Source of the DNA: Guyparkeria sp016278265
GTDB lineage: Bacteria; Pseudomonadota; Gammaproteobacteria; Halothiobacillales; Halothiobacillaceae
Length of the DNA stretch: 64,000 bases
NCBI RefSeq assembly: GCF_044582145.1
Contig: NZ_JBDODO010000003.1
Strand: one strand, 5' to 3'
Positions 8,508 through 18,250 of this stretch are shown here, piece after piece. The translations under genes were made by a program, and so were the position numbers. The first letter of the stretch is position 1. Every line of letters begins with the position of its first letter. The notes beneath the pieces are model-generated. The model searched no databases. It worked only from the letters and a program-made list of their open reading frames with translations, and was not told the DNA's origin.

Positions 8508-9690
8508 GGTCCAATTCACCCGTTAGCTGCCAAGTTTGTGTCTGTCCATCACCGACGGCCGCCAGTCGTGGCGCGCCCTCGGGAATCGATTTCGTCGTGA
8601 TCACGCGATAGCCCTGCTCGCGCAGTTCGTCCACCGCCCGATCGAGGGCCGGATCATTGAGCCGTGCTGGCGCGTAGACCGTCTGCCGGACGGGCGCCTC
8701 GTCATCACCCTGACCCAGTAGGTCACGCAGATCGAGAGAGAAACCCAGTGCCGGACGCGATCGCCCGAACACCCGCCCAATATCGTCGTAGCGACCGCCG
8801 CGGGCAATCTCCCGCCCCATGCGCGGCGAGTAGGCCGCGTAGACCAGCCCGGTCTGGTAGTGATAGCCATGCAATTCGGACAGGTCGACCAGGATCTCGC
8901 CGCCGACACGGGCCTCAATGGCCTCGGCCACCGTCGCCAGCCGCTCGAGCGCTGCCTGGCCCTCGGCATCCAGCAAATCTTTCAGACGTTGCTTGGCCTC
9001 ATCGATCGTGGCCTGCCACGGGCCGTGCAGGTCGCACAGCGACTCGATCGCCTCGGCAAGCTGTGCATCCAGCGACCAGTCGACGAGCGTCTGGCGGATT
9101 TCGGGGACGGCCTTGCGGGTCAGCGCATCACGCAACTGATCCTCACGCACTCCGTCGAGCCCGGCGGCACGCACCAGTGCGCGGAAGACGCCGACGTGGC
9201 CGAGGTCGAGCGTGATCGCTTGGCATCCGCCGACCGCCAGGGCCTCGGTCATCAACGAGATGACCTCGACGTCCGCCTCCGGGCCGTCACTGCCGAACAA
9301 TTCGGCACCCACCTGCAGCGGCGCGCGCGAGCCACCCAGCCCATCGGTCTTCGCGCGGATGACCGTGCCGATGTAGCACAGCCGACGCTCGTCGACCGGC
9401 GGCAGGCTGTGGGCGTCCATGCGCGCAACCTGCGGCGTCATATCGGCCCGCACGCCCAACTGGCGACCGGAGAGGCCATCGGTGACCTTGAGGGTCTCGA
9501 GATCGAGATCCTCGCCGGTGCCGACCAGCAGGGTATCGATGAATTCCACCATCGGCGGCACCACCAGCTCGTACCCCCAACGATCGAAGGTTTCGAGCAT
9601 CCGAGTGCGGACGTGCTCAATGCGGCGTGCCTGCAGCGGCAGGACCTCGTCGATGCCGGCCGGCAGAATCCAGGGGGACTGATTGCTCAT
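8500..9690 (-). CDS. hisZ: ATP phosphoribosyltransferase regulatory subunit HisZ
   Basis: A catalytically inactive histidyl-tRNA synthetase paralogue that activates short-form HisG. The 396-residue protein starts MSNQSPWILPAGIDEVLP and keeps class II synthetase core features (LRADMTPQVARMDA, RLCYIGTVIR, GGRYDDIGRVFGR) but lacks the HisRS anticodon-binding domain. Start chosen at 9690 by family match. hisG is not in this window; the presence of HisZ implies a short HisG elsewhere in the genome. Confidence 0.93.
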   Translation of the reverse strand: MSNQSPWILPAGIDEVLPLQARRIEHVRTRMLETFDRWGYELVVPPMVEFIDTLLVGTGEDLDLETLKVTDGLSGRQLGVRADMTPQVARMDAHSLPPVDERRLCYIGTVIRAKTDGLGGSRAPLQVGAELFGSDGPEADVEVISLMTEALAVGGCQAITLDLGHVGVFRALVRAAGLDGVREDQLRDALTRKAVPEIRQTLVDWSLDAQLAEAIESLCDLHGPWQATIDEAKQRLKDLLDAEGQAALERLATVAEAIEARVGGEILVDLSELHGYHYQTGLVYAAYSPRMGREIARGGRYDDIGRVFGRSRPALGFSLDLRDLLGQGDDEAPVRQTVYAPARLNDPALDRAVDELREQGYRVITTKSIPEGAPRLAAVGDGQTQTWQLTGELDHG

Positions 9691-9779
9691 GTTGTTGCAG
9701 GTATACGCGTGTGTCGTGAACGGAAGGCCGAGGCGGGCACGGCACGGGGCAAAACCCGCGTAGTGTAAACGCGGCACAC

Positions 9780-9806
9780 AAAAAACCCCAGCCCGGGCTG
9801 GGGTTT
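9780..9806 (-). terminator. Rho-independent terminator after the hfq-hflXKC-yjeT operon
   Basis: A perfect palindromic stem AAACCCCAGCCC/GGGCTGGGGTTT followed on the minus strand by a T run. It separates yjeT from hisZ. Confidence 0.9.
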
Positions 9807-9831
9807 CCTCAAGATCAGGCAGTGGGCAACG

Positions 9832-10014
9832 CTAGCCCCAGACCCAGAGCGCCAGACCGATCAGCAGCATCACCAGCGCAATGCCCCGCATGCGCGAGTC
9901 GGGCGTCAGGGCGATCTGCGCGACCGCTTGCCGATAAGTCCGGGGGCTGATAAACGGCAGCAGCGCCTCGATGATCAACACCAGGCCGAGCACCCGCAGC
10001 AGGTCGTCCATCAT
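9832..10014 (-). CDS. DUF2065 (YjeT-family) small inner-membrane protein
   Basis: A 60-residue protein with two hydrophobic segments: about residues 5-23 (LRVLGLVLIIEALLPFISP) and 43-59 (GIALVMLLIGLALWVWG). Length, topology and position directly after hflC match E. coli YjeT, a DUF2065 member of unknown function. The ATG at 10014 is followed at once by a second ATG. The stop-to-start gap after hflC is 12 bp. Confidence 0.85.
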   Translation of the reverse strand: MMDDLLRVLGLVLIIEALLPFISPRTYRQAVAQIALTPDSRMRGIALVMLLIGLALWVWG

Positions 10015-10026
10015 GCCGGGCCGCCC

Positions 10027-10959
10027 CTATCGCGCCGGCAGCGTGTTGTCACCTACCGAGCCATTTGCCGATTCGCCCTTACCATCCGACGATTGGCCAT
10101 CCGGCGACTGGAAGTAGCGGAAGAACGAGCTATCCGGGCTGAGCACGAAGGTGTCGCCTCCGTTGGCAAAGGCCTTCTGGTAGGCCTGAATGCTGCGATA
10201 GAAGGCGAAGAACTCCTCGTCCTGACCGAAGGACTCGGCATAGAGTTTCGCCGCCTCGGCATCACCCTCACCGCGGATCTCGTCGGCCTCACGCTCGGCC
10301 TCGGAGACGATCACCACACGCTGGCGATCGGCATCGGAGGAGATGCGCTTGGCCTGCTCTTCACCACGCGAACGGATCGCCTTGGCTACCGTCGAACGCT
10401 CCTTCTCCATGCGCGAGTAGACCGATTCGCGCACTTCCTGCGGCAGCTCGATGCGCATGATGCGCACGTCGACAATCTCCAGACCCAGCCCCGAGATGTC
10501 CTCGTTGGTGGTCTCGATGACGTTGCGCATGAAGAGATCACGATCCCCGGAGACCACCTCGGCGATGGTCCGACTGGAGATCTGACTCTTCATGCTGTCT
10601 TTGACGATCTGGCCGAGCCGACTCTCGGCCACGGATTCCTGACCGCGGGTCGCCCGGTAGAAGTCCGCCGGCTGGGTGATGCGCCACTTGATGTAGTAAT
10701 CGATGATCAGGTTCTTCTTCTCGCTGGTCAGAAACCGCTCCGGCGGCGTGGACAGCGAGAGAATCCGCGTGTCGAACAGGCGCACGGAGTTGACGAACGG
10801 CAACTTGAAGTGCAACCCAGGCTCGAAGTCGGTCTCAACGATTTCACCCAGGCGGAACTTCACGCCCTCCTGGTATTCGGCTACCTGGAAGGTCGCGGTC
10901 GCATAGAGAAACACGATCACGACGATGATCGGCAGTAGCAGGCGCGTCACCCAGTTCAT
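10027..10959 (-). CDS. hflC: HflC, subunit of the HflKC modulator of FtsH protease
   Basis: An SPFH/prohibitin-fold membrane protein of 310 residues with one N-terminal membrane anchor (LLLPIIVVIVFLYAT) and a periplasmic SPFH domain (VAEYQEGVKFRLG to AEREADEIRGEGDAEAAKLYAES). HflK and HflC form the cage around FtsH. Its ATG overlaps the hflK stop (ATGA). The C-terminal tail is Ser/Gly-rich and variable. Confidence 0.95.
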   Translation of the reverse strand: MNWVTRLLLPIIVVIVFLYATATFQVAEYQEGVKFRLGEIVETDFEPGLHFKLPFVNSVRLFDTRILSLSTPPERFLTSEKKNLIIDYYIKWRITQPADFYRATRGQESVAESRLGQIVKDSMKSQISSRTIAEVVSGDRDLFMRNVIETTNEDISGLGLEIVDVRIMRIELPQEVRESVYSRMEKERSTVAKAIRSRGEEQAKRISSDADRQRVVIVSEAEREADEIRGEGDAEAAKLYAESFGQDEEFFAFYRSIQAYQKAFANGGDTFVLSPDSSFFRYFQSPDGQSSDGKGESANGSVGDNTLPAR

Positions 10960-12089
10960 TCGGACCCCCTGGTACGCAGACCGGAACGGTTGTTGTTGGA
11001 GCCGCCCGAGTTACCTTCGAACGATGTGCTCGTCGAAAGCGACGGCACCGCCAAGGGCGCGCCCGCACGCAGGTCGGTGTCCTGCGTGACGTTACCCGCG
11101 GTACCCGACGGCAGGTTCAGGATGTTGTTGGCGTTGTCCGGGTCGACCAGGATCTTGTTGCCCTTGGCGTAGATCTCGCCGAGCGTGTCGATGTAGATCC
11201 GCTCGCGGATGATCGACGGGGCAAGCTTGTAGGATGCGAGCAACGCATCGAAACGCGCGACCTCACCCTGGGCCTGGTTGATCACGCGGGACTGGTAACC
11301 CTTGGCCTGCTCGAGGATCTGAGCGGCGTCACCACGGGCACGCGGCACGACCTGGTTGGCGTAGGCCAGCGCCTCGTTGATGTAGCGCTGCTCATCCTCA
11401 CGTGCCCGGATCGCGTCCTCGAAGGCCGGCTGCACCGGCTCCGGCGGCTGCACGTCCTGCAGGTTGACCGATCGGACGGTCAAGCCCGTGTTGTAGGACT
11501 CGAGCAGCTCCTGCATCCGGGTGCGTACCGCGTCGACAATCTCGACACGGCCGTCGGTCAGGACGTAGTCCATGCGGCTCGAGCCGATGACTTCGCGAAT
11601 CGCGCTCTGCATGACGTCCTGCAGCGTACCGTTCGGGTCACGGACGTTGAACAGGAACTCGACCGGGTCACGAACGGTGAACTGGCTGGAGAGATCGACG
11701 TCGACGATGTTCTCGTCGTTGGTCAACACGGTCATGCTGAGCGCACGATCACGGTATTCATCGACGTTGACCGTGATCACGTCCGAGATCGGATACGGCG
11801 GATGCCAGTGCGGACCCGGACCGGCGGTACTGGTGTACTTGCCGAAGGTCAGCACGACGCCACGCTGGCCTTCGTCAACGATGTAGATACCGGAAATCAA
11901 CCAACCGATCAGCACGATGCCGATGATCGCCAGAATCCCCTTCGACCCACCGGCGTTGCCCATGCCGCCACCACCGCCGAAGCGGTCCTTCAGGCGTCCA
12001 AGGGCATCGTCGATGTTGGGCGGCTTTCCGCCCCGGCCGCGCGGATTCGACCAGGGATCTTTACCGCCACCCGGCTCGTTCCAGGCCAT
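10956..12089 (-). CDS. hflK: HflK, subunit of the HflKC modulator of FtsH protease
   Basis: A 377-residue SPFH protein. The Gly-rich cytoplasmic N-terminus (MAWNEPGGGKDPW, then a run rich in G around residue 38) precedes one membrane span (GILAIIGIVLIGWLISGIYIV) and the SPFH domain with VNLQDVQPPEPVQPAFED and RARGDAAQILEQAKGY. The start at 12089 is preceded by GGAG at 7-base spacing and gives the family's usual N-terminus. Confidence 0.95.
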   Translation of the reverse strand: MAWNEPGGGKDPWSNPRGRGGKPPNIDDALGRLKDRFGGGGGMGNAGGSKGILAIIGIVLIGWLISGIYIVDEGQRGVVLTFGKYTSTAGPGPHWHPPYPISDVITVNVDEYRDRALSMTVLTNDENIVDVDLSSQFTVRDPVEFLFNVRDPNGTLQDVMQSAIREVIGSSRMDYVLTDGRVEIVDAVRTRMQELLESYNTGLTVRSVNLQDVQPPEPVQPAFEDAIRAREDEQRYINEALAYANQVVPRARGDAAQILEQAKGYQSRVINQAQGEVARFDALLASYKLAPSIIRERIYIDTLGEIYAKGNKILVDPDNANNILNLPSGTAGNVTQDTDLRAGAPLAVPSLSTSTSFEGNSGGSNNNRSGLRTRGSE

Positions 12090-12234
12090 GGGCTTCTCCA
12101 GTAATTGCCGCCGGAGAACCCGGCGGACATGGGTATTCATTTCGTTCGGGACATCCATTCCGCCCGACGGACGGAAAGCAGCGCCAAAGTGTAGTGGCCG
12201 GGGACGGGTGTGGCAACCGCCGTGGCGCTTGCAG

Positions 12235-13587
12235 TCAGTGACGAGAGGGACGCGCGGCGAGGATCTCTTCGAAGGGCTCGGGCGGGGTCGGCTCAGGACC
12301 GTCGACCACCATGTCGGCCAGTGACGGCTCGTTTTTCAGCAACTGCCCCCAGCGGGCCACCGGCAGGTTGATCTCCAGGTGCCAGCCGCTTTCGTCGACC
12401 TCTTCCTCCAGCACGGCGCCCTCACCCTGCAACTGGGCGTAAAGTCGCCCGTCGGCCATGGGGATGAACAGCCGACGCGTGACGCTGCTCGGCTCGAGTC
12501 GTTCACCGAGCGCCTCGCGCAACTCGTCCAGGCCACGGGCATCCTTCGCCGAGACCCACACGCGGGTGGGCAACTCGCTGGCATCGCGGTCGACGCGCAC
12601 CGCCCCGTCCTCGAGCTGGTCGATCTTGTTCATGACGGTCAGGCGCGGCATCTGCCCCGCGCCGATCTCTTCGAGCACCACCTCGACATCCTCGATCTGC
12701 CGGTCCCGTTCCGGGGAGGCGGCATCCACCACGTGCAGCAGCAGGTCGGCCTCGAGCGTCTCTTCCAAAGTGGAACGGAACGCCGACACCAGTTCGTGCG
12801 GCAGGTGACGAATGAAACCAACGGTGTCGGCAAAGACCACGGTCAACTGCGGCGTCATCTCGACGCGCCGCAGCGTGGTATCCAGCGTGGCGAACAGCTG
12901 ATCCGCGGTGAAGGACTCGGCCACGGTCAGGGCGTTGAAGAGGGTCGATTTACCGGCGTTGGTGTAGCCGACCAGGGCCACGGTGGGCACGTCGGACTGC
13001 TGGCGCCCCTTGCGGCCCTCGGCCCGCTGACGACGCACCCGGGCAATGCGTTCCTTGAGCTGCTTGATCCGCCCACCCAGCAGGCGCCGGTCCATCTCGA
13101 GCTGGGTCTCACCCGGGCCGCGCAGGCCGATCGAGCCGCCGCGCTGGCGCTCGAGGTGCGTCCAACCGCGTACGAGCCGGGTCGCGAGGTGATTCAACTG
13201 GGCCAGCTCGACCTGCAGCTTGCCCTCGTGCGAACGGGCGCGCTGCGCAAATATATCGAGGATCAGCCCGGTGCGATCCAACACGCGGCACTTGACCAGC
13301 CTCTCGAGGTTGCGCTCTTGAGAGGGCGAGAGCTGGGCGTTGACGATCACCAGCTCGGCCTCGTGCGCGGCAACCAGTTCTGCCAGCTCCTCGGCCTTGC
13401 CCTTGCCGATAAACAGCCGGGGATCAGGCGTCTGGCGCTTGACCTCGCTTTCGGCGAGGATCTCCGCGCCGGCCGAGCGGGCCAGTTCGCGGAACTCGGC
13501 CAGGTCCTCGTTGGAATCCACCGACCGCTGTTCGACATGCAGCAGCACGGCCCGCTCCCCGCCCTGGTGGCGCTCGAAAAACTCCAT
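12235..13587 (-). CDS. hflX: Ribosome-associated GTPase HflX
   Basis: A 450-residue GTPase that splits stalled 70S ribosomes under stress. Domains in order: N-terminal HflX domain with the glycine-rich GKGKAEELAELV segment, a coiled region (RRLLGGRIKQLKERIARVRRQR), and a G domain with G1 GYTNAGKST, G3 DTVGFI and G4 NKID. The gene follows hfq by 5 bp. Downstream hflK is 145 bp away, wider than the other gaps in the group, so an internal promoter is possible. Confidence 0.96.
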   Translation of the reverse strand: MEFFERHQGGERAVLLHVEQRSVDSNEDLAEFRELARSAGAEILAESEVKRQTPDPRLFIGKGKAEELAELVAAHEAELVIVNAQLSPSQERNLERLVKCRVLDRTGLILDIFAQRARSHEGKLQVELAQLNHLATRLVRGWTHLERQRGGSIGLRGPGETQLEMDRRLLGGRIKQLKERIARVRRQRAEGRKGRQQSDVPTVALVGYTNAGKSTLFNALTVAESFTADQLFATLDTTLRRVEMTPQLTVVFADTVGFIRHLPHELVSAFRSTLEETLEADLLLHVVDAASPERDRQIEDVEVVLEEIGAGQMPRLTVMNKIDQLEDGAVRVDRDASELPTRVWVSAKDARGLDELREALGERLEPSSVTRRLFIPMADGRLYAQLQGEGAVLEEEVDESGWHLEINLPVARWGQLLKNEPSLADMVVDGPEPTPPEPFEEILAARPSRH

Positions 13588-13592
13588 CGCGG

Positions 13593-13850
13593 TTATTCGT
13601 CGCCCCCGCCGTCGCGTGCCTCACCCTTGGGCTCGGACTCGATATTCACCGGTCGGGTCGGCACGATCGTGCTGATCGCGTGCTTGTAGACCAACTGGCT
13701 GACATTGTTCTTCAGCAGGACGACGAAATTGTCGAACGAGTCGATCTGCCCCTGCAGCTTGATGCCATTGCGCAGGTAAATCGAGACAGGGATGTGCTCG
13801 CGACGCAGGGTGTTGAGAAACGGTTCTTGCAGTGACTGGCTTTTGGCCAT
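13593..13850 (-). CDS. hfq: RNA chaperone Hfq
   Basis: An 85-residue Sm-like protein that forms a hexamer and mediates sRNA-mRNA pairing. Sm1 (QGQIDSFDNFVVLL) and Sm2 (YKHAISTIVP) motifs and the proximal-face residues QSLQEPFLNTLRRE are intact. The C-terminal tail of about 17 residues is short and acidic (EPKGEARDGGGDE), a feature of many halophilic or deep-branching gammaproteobacterial versions. Confidence 0.97.
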   Translation of the reverse strand: MAKSQSLQEPFLNTLRREHIPVSIYLRNGIKLQGQIDSFDNFVVLLKNNVSQLVYKHAISTIVPTRPVNIESEPKGEARDGGGDE

Positions 13851-14081
13851 GGTGATTCCTCTTTATTGGTTATCCGGCCGATTTCGGGCCGGTCGGCCAT
13901 TCTCGGCGGCCTGTGGGCCCCGCTGATACGACCACCGCGACGAGCGGGCAATGGCCAAAACAATGGGGACGCCTGTCGGCAATTCAATCTGTGGGGAGTG
14001 TAGGGCAATGACCCGTTAGCGGCAGCCCCACTCACAGCTCCGATCGACGCCCCAGCCTCCCGTGCCAGACGCACGACTTAT

Positions 14082-15035
14082 TCAAGATGCCGAGACGTCG
14101 ACAAAGTTCATTATGCGCGATTCGATCCGATCGGCCGCCTGGGCATCCATCGCCTCCCAGTTCGGGGCCGAGCGCAGCCAGGTGCGTTGACGCTTGGCCA
14201 GTTGGCGTGTGGCCGTAATGGCCCGCTCGCGCATGGTGTTGAAATCCCATTCACCGGCCAGGTGCGCCCAGGCCTGTCGATAACCGACCGCGCGCATCGA
14301 TGGCAGCCCGGGGTGCAGGTCGCCCCGGGCGTAGAGCGCCTCGACCTCGTCAAGAAAACCCGCCTCGAGCATCGCATCGAACCGTTCGGCGACTGCCTGA
14401 CGGGTGTGCGCGGTGCTGCGCGGCCAGAGTGCCACCGCCAGCAACCGTTCGCCGGCCAATGGGGAAACCGGGGGATGCTCGCGTTGCCAGTCGCTCAGGC
14501 TCTTGCCGGTGGCACGAAAGACCTCCAGCGCCCGCCCGATGCGCTGCGGGTCGGTGGCGTGGATGCGGGCCGCTGCCGCCGGGTCGACTTTGGCCAACTG
14601 CCGATGCAAGGCCAGCCAGCCAACCTCGCCCGCCTCGGCCTGGACCGCCTCGCGGATGGCCACATCGGTCGGCGGCAGACGGGAAATGCCCTGCAAGAGG
14701 GCCTGAAAATACATCATCGTCCCGCCGACCAGCAGCGGCACCCGCCCGTTGGCGCGTGCCGCGTCGATCGCCGCCAGGGCATCACGGCAGAACTGCTCAA
14801 CGCTGTAGGTCTCGCTCGGATCACGGATGTCGACCAAGGCGTGCGGATATCGCGCCAGCAGGTCGGGGGGCGGCTTGGCGGTGCCGATATTCATGCCGCG
14901 GTAGATCATCACCGAGTCCACCGAGATGATCGACGCCGGCAGCCGATCGGCGAGCCGCATGGCAAGCGCCGTCTTGCCCGAGGCGGTCGGCCCGGCGATG
15001 GCCACGATGGGCAGTTCGGTCGAGGCCACCGTCAC
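14082..15035 (-). CDS. miaA: tRNA dimethylallyltransferase MiaA
   Basis: Adds the dimethylallyl group to A37 of tRNAs that read UNN codons. With the GTG start at 15035 the protein has 317 residues (E. coli 316). The P-loop AGPTASGKTALA, the IISVDSVMIYRGMNIGTAKP substrate loop and the DIRDP motif are clear. The GTG overlaps the mutL TGA by four bases (GTGA), so the genes are coupled. Upstream in-frame codons lie within mutL. Confidence 0.95.
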   Translation of the reverse strand: MTVASTELPIVAIAGPTASGKTALAMRLADRLPASIISVDSVMIYRGMNIGTAKPPPDLLARYPHALVDIRDPSETYSVEQFCRDALAAIDAARANGRVPLLVGGTMMYFQALLQGISRLPPTDVAIREAVQAEAGEVGWLALHRQLAKVDPAAAARIHATDPQRIGRALEVFRATGKSLSDWQREHPPVSPLAGERLLAVALWPRSTAHTRQAVAERFDAMLEAGFLDEVEALYARGDLHPGLPSMRAVGYRQAWAHLAGEWDFNTMRERAITATRQLAKRQRTWLRSAPNWEAMDAQAADRIESRIMNFVDVSAS

Positions 15036-16837
15036 TGCCCCCGCATGAACCAGCGATCGAGCTCCTCGATCGTCAGTCGGCGCCAGGTCGGCCGACCGTG
15101 ATTGCACTGGTCACTACGCTCGGTGCGTTCCATGTCGCGCAACAGGGCATTCATTTCGGCCACCGTCAGGCGGCGATTCGCCCGCACCGAGCCATGACAG
15201 GCCATGGTGGAAAGGATCTCGTCGATACGATCATCCACCACCGCGCGGGGGACGTCGCCACCGGCCAATGGCACGCGCCGCATTTCGGCCAGCATCTCGC
15301 GCACCAGCGTCTCGATGTCCGCCTCGCGCAGCATCACCGGCACCTCGCGCACCCGCACCCGCTCGGGGCCGATCCGATCCAGCACCACCCCGGCCGCGGC
15401 AAAGGCCTCCTGCCAGGTTTCGAAGGCCTCCGCCTCGACGGGCGATACCCCGATGTCCACCGGCAACAGCAGCGGCGCGGCCGAAAGCGCCTGCTGGCGA
15501 TAACTCTGCTTGAGGCGTTCGTAGGTGACCCGCTCGGCGGCAGCGTGGGCGTCCACGATCACCAGCCCGTCGCGATTACGCGCCAGGACGTAGATCTCGC
15601 CCAGGTGAGCGATGGCATACCCCAGCGGGGGAATTTCAGCACCCTCGGGCAGCGGCTCGGCGACCCGGCCGCCATCGCCCTCCCCGACCCGACCCTGTTC
15701 GAGCAGGGAGAAGTAACCCTGCGTCGAGCGCCCGCCTCCCGTCATCGGTACGCCCATGGGAGGCCGGGCCGCCTCGCCACCGAACGGCATGCCGGGCGCC
15801 CCCATCCCGCTCGACTCCGCCTCGGCGAGGCCTGACGACGAGGCACCGCCCGGCGCCGCCAGGGCCCGATGCACCGACTGGAACAGGAAATCATGCACCC
15901 CGCGGGCGTCGCGAAAGCGCACCTCGGCCTTGGTGGGATGGACGTTGACGTCGACCGTCGCCGGATCGAGACGCAACGAGAGCACGTAGGCGGGGTGCCG
16001 GGCGTGATGCAGCACGTCGCTGTACGCCCGGCGAATCGCGTGGGCGACCAGCCGATCGCGCACCACCCGGCCGTTGACGAAGAACAGCTGCTGATCGGTC
16101 GAGGCGCGGGCGTACTGCGGACTGGCCACCAAACCCTGCAGGGCAAAGCCCGAGGCCGACGCGTCGATCTCGCGCGCCTGCTCCAGGAAACCCTGACCGA
16201 GCACGGCGGCGATGCGCTGCTCGACCGTCTCGAGGGTCACGGCGGGCAGGTCGAGCACATGTCGGTCGTTGTGGGTCAGGCGGAAGGCCACGTTCGGATT
16301 AGCCAGCGCCAGCTTGCGCATCAGCTGGTCGACGTGGCCGAATTCGGTGCGCTCGGTGCGCAGGAACTTGCGCCGCGCGGGGACATTGAAGAACAGGTCA
16401 CGGACGTCGACCAGGGTGCCGGGCTTTGCCGGTGTGGGTCGTGGCTCGTCGAACACGCCGGGGGCAAGCTCCCAGCCGTGATCGGTATCGGCGGTCCGGG
16501 AGACCAGCCGCAGGCGAGAGATCGACTGGATGCTGGCCAGGGCCTCGCCGCGAAAACCGAAGCTCGCCACCGCCTCGAGGTCATCCAGGTCGCGGATCTT
16601 GCTGGTCGCGTGCGGCGCGATTGCCAGGGGGAGCTGTTCGGGCGGCATGCCATGGCCGTTGTCGCGCACGGACAAGTGCTTGACCCCGCCGGCGACTACC
16701 TGCACCTCGATCCGGTCGGCACCGGCATCGAGGGCATTCTCGACCAATTCCTTGATCACGCTGGCCGGGCGTTCGACCACCTCGCCGGCGGCGATCTGGT
16801 TGACAAGGGATTGCGGGAGGGCACGGATTTCGGGCAT
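15032..16837 (-). CDS. mutL: DNA mismatch repair protein MutL
   Basis: A 601-residue GHKL ATPase that links MutS recognition to downstream excision. N-terminal ATPase motifs are complete: IAAGEVVERPASVIKELVENALDA, DNGHGM, ATSKI and GFRGEALASI. A Pro/Gly-rich linker around residues 330-390 leads to the C-terminal dimerisation domain (PLGYAIAHLGEIYVLARN, and CHGSVRANRRL). There is no DQHAxxE endonuclease motif at the equivalent site (VDAHAAAERVTYE), which is normal for MutH-type or nuclease-negative gammaproteobacterial MutL. Start at 16837 by family match. Confidence 0.95.
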   Translation of the reverse strand: MPEIRALPQSLVNQIAAGEVVERPASVIKELVENALDAGADRIEVQVVAGGVKHLSVRDNGHGMPPEQLPLAIAPHATSKIRDLDDLEAVASFGFRGEALASIQSISRLRLVSRTADTDHGWELAPGVFDEPRPTPAKPGTLVDVRDLFFNVPARRKFLRTERTEFGHVDQLMRKLALANPNVAFRLTHNDRHVLDLPAVTLETVEQRIAAVLGQGFLEQAREIDASASGFALQGLVASPQYARASTDQQLFFVNGRVVRDRLVAHAIRRAYSDVLHHARHPAYVLSLRLDPATVDVNVHPTKAEVRFRDARGVHDFLFQSVHRALAAPGGASSSGLAEAESSGMGAPGMPFGGEAARPPMGVPMTGGGRSTQGYFSLLEQGRVGEGDGGRVAEPLPEGAEIPPLGYAIAHLGEIYVLARNRDGLVIVDAHAAAERVTYERLKQSYRQQALSAAPLLLPVDIGVSPVEAEAFETWQEAFAAAGVVLDRIGPERVRVREVPVMLREADIETLVREMLAEMRRVPLAGGDVPRAVVDDRIDEILSTMACHGSVRANRRLTVAEMNALLRDMERTERSDQCNHGRPTWRRLTIEELDRWFMRGQ

Positions 16838-16930
16838 GGGATTCCGAGACAGAAAAACCGTGATTGTCGCCCGCCGGCTATTCAAGAAACAAGCGCGGCG
16901 ACGACCGGCCTCGCCAGGGCCCGAACGGAA

Positions 16931-18187
16931 TCAGAGCATCGCGTAGCGGGTGCCCTGCGGGGCGTGCGCCGTGTAGTAGCTGTGCACGCCCGCGAGGATC
17001 GACTGGGCGATCTGACGCTGGTAGCTCGAGGAGCGCAGGCGCTGCTCTTCTTGCGGGTTACTGATGAAGGCACTCTCGACCAGGATCGAGGGGATGTCCG
17101 GTGACTTGAGCACGGCGAAACCCGCCTGCTGCACATCACGCTTGTGCAGCTTGGCGATACCGCCGATCCGCTGGAGCACGCGGTCGGCGAAATCGAGGCT
17201 CGTCTCCAGGGTCTTGGTCTGGGCAAGGTCGAGCAACACGGAGGCGACATCCTCGTCGTGACCGGAAAGCGAGGCACCACCGACGAAGTCGGCGCTGTTT
17301 TCCTTGGCCGCCAGCCAGCGAGCGGCCTCGGAACTGGCGCCGTTCTGGCTCAGGCAGTAGACCGATGCGCCCTTCGCCGAGGCAAGCCGGAAGGCATCGG
17401 CGTGTATCGAGATGAACAGATCCGCCTCGTGGCGACGCGCGATCTCGGTGCGCTGGCGCAGCGGGATGAAGCGATCGTCCGCGCGGGTCATGACCGGCGT
17501 GAGCCCGGGCGTCGCGGCGATCAGGTCGCGCAGCTGCAGACCGATATTGAGCACGATGTCCTTCTCACGCGTCCCGCGACGACCGATGGCCCCCGGATCC
17601 TTGCCGCCGTGACCGGGGTCAATCGCCACCACGAGGTCGCGAAATGCGCTCGAAGCGGATTGCAACGCGGACTCCTGTCGCGGCACGTCGGGGCGTTCGG
17701 CGATGACGGTATCCGCGCCGCCGCCGTGGGGCAGGTCGATCACCAGCCGATAGGAGCCACCGCCGGTGGGCGGCAGGATGATGATCTGCGGGCGCGCCCG
17801 CTTCTTGAGGTCGAACACCAGGCGCAGGTCATGGCCGTTGCGCACGCCGACACGCAACCCTTTGACCACCGGCGAATCCGGTGTCGACGGCAGGGAGACA
17901 TCCTTCAACCGCGTCGAACGGATGTCGATGACCGCGCGCGCCGGGTTGTCCAGCAACAGGGTGTCGAAATCGACCGGATCGGAGATGGCGAAGACATAGC
18001 GGGTAAAGCCGTCGTGACGCCCCGCCTCGACACGGGAGACATTGACGGCCCGACCGGCCAGCGCCGGCCCGGCCAGGGGAAGACCGAAGGCCGCCACCCC
18101 GGTACCGACCGCCGTGCGCAAAAAGCGGCGGCGCTCGGCGCTCAGCAAGGTAAGCGCGTCACGGGCAGATTGGGATGAATTGTTCAT
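16931..18187 (-). CDS. amiC: Tat-exported N-acetylmuramoyl-L-alanine amidase (AmiC/AmiB type)
   Basis: A periplasmic zinc amidase that cleaves septal peptidoglycan during daughter-cell separation. The 418-residue protein has a twin-arginine signal (ERRRFLRT then a hydrophobic stretch to PALAG), an AMIN domain (about residues 45-150) and an Amidase_3 catalytic domain: AIDPGHGGKDPGA, IALRQRTEIAR-type loop (IPLRQRTEIARRHEADLFISIHAD) and the final glutamate in ILVESAFISN. The start at 18187 follows AGAGGTGG. It lacks a LysM domain, which makes it more AmiC-like than AmiB-like. The upstream 227 bp carries two adjacent inverted repeats. Confidence 0.93.
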   Translation of the reverse strand: MNNSSQSARDALTLLSAERRRFLRTAVGTGVAAFGLPLAGPALAGRAVNVSRVEAGRHDGFTRYVFAISDPVDFDTLLLDNPARAVIDIRSTRLKDVSLPSTPDSPVVKGLRVGVRNGHDLRLVFDLKKRARPQIIILPPTGGGSYRLVIDLPHGGGADTVIAERPDVPRQESALQSASSAFRDLVVAIDPGHGGKDPGAIGRRGTREKDIVLNIGLQLRDLIAATPGLTPVMTRADDRFIPLRQRTEIARRHEADLFISIHADAFRLASAKGASVYCLSQNGASSEAARWLAAKENSADFVGGASLSGHDEDVASVLLDLAQTKTLETSLDFADRVLQRIGGIAKLHKRDVQQAGFAVLKSPDIPSILVESAFISNPQEEQRLRSSSYQRQIAQSILAGVHSYYTAHAPQGTRYAML

Positions 18188-18218
18188 GCACCACCTCTGG
18201 CAACACAGCCCCAAGAAT

Positions 18219-18250
18219 GTGTCATTGCGACACTTGACCCACAGTGTGGG
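18219..18250. promoter_or_regulatory. Pair of small inverted repeats upstream of amiC
   Basis: Two perfect dyads lie side by side: GTGTC-N5-GACAC at 18219-18233 and CCCACA-G-TGTGGG at 18238-18250, about 30-60 bp before the amiC start. They could bind a regulator or fold in the leader. No known regulator site was recognised. Confidence 0.35.
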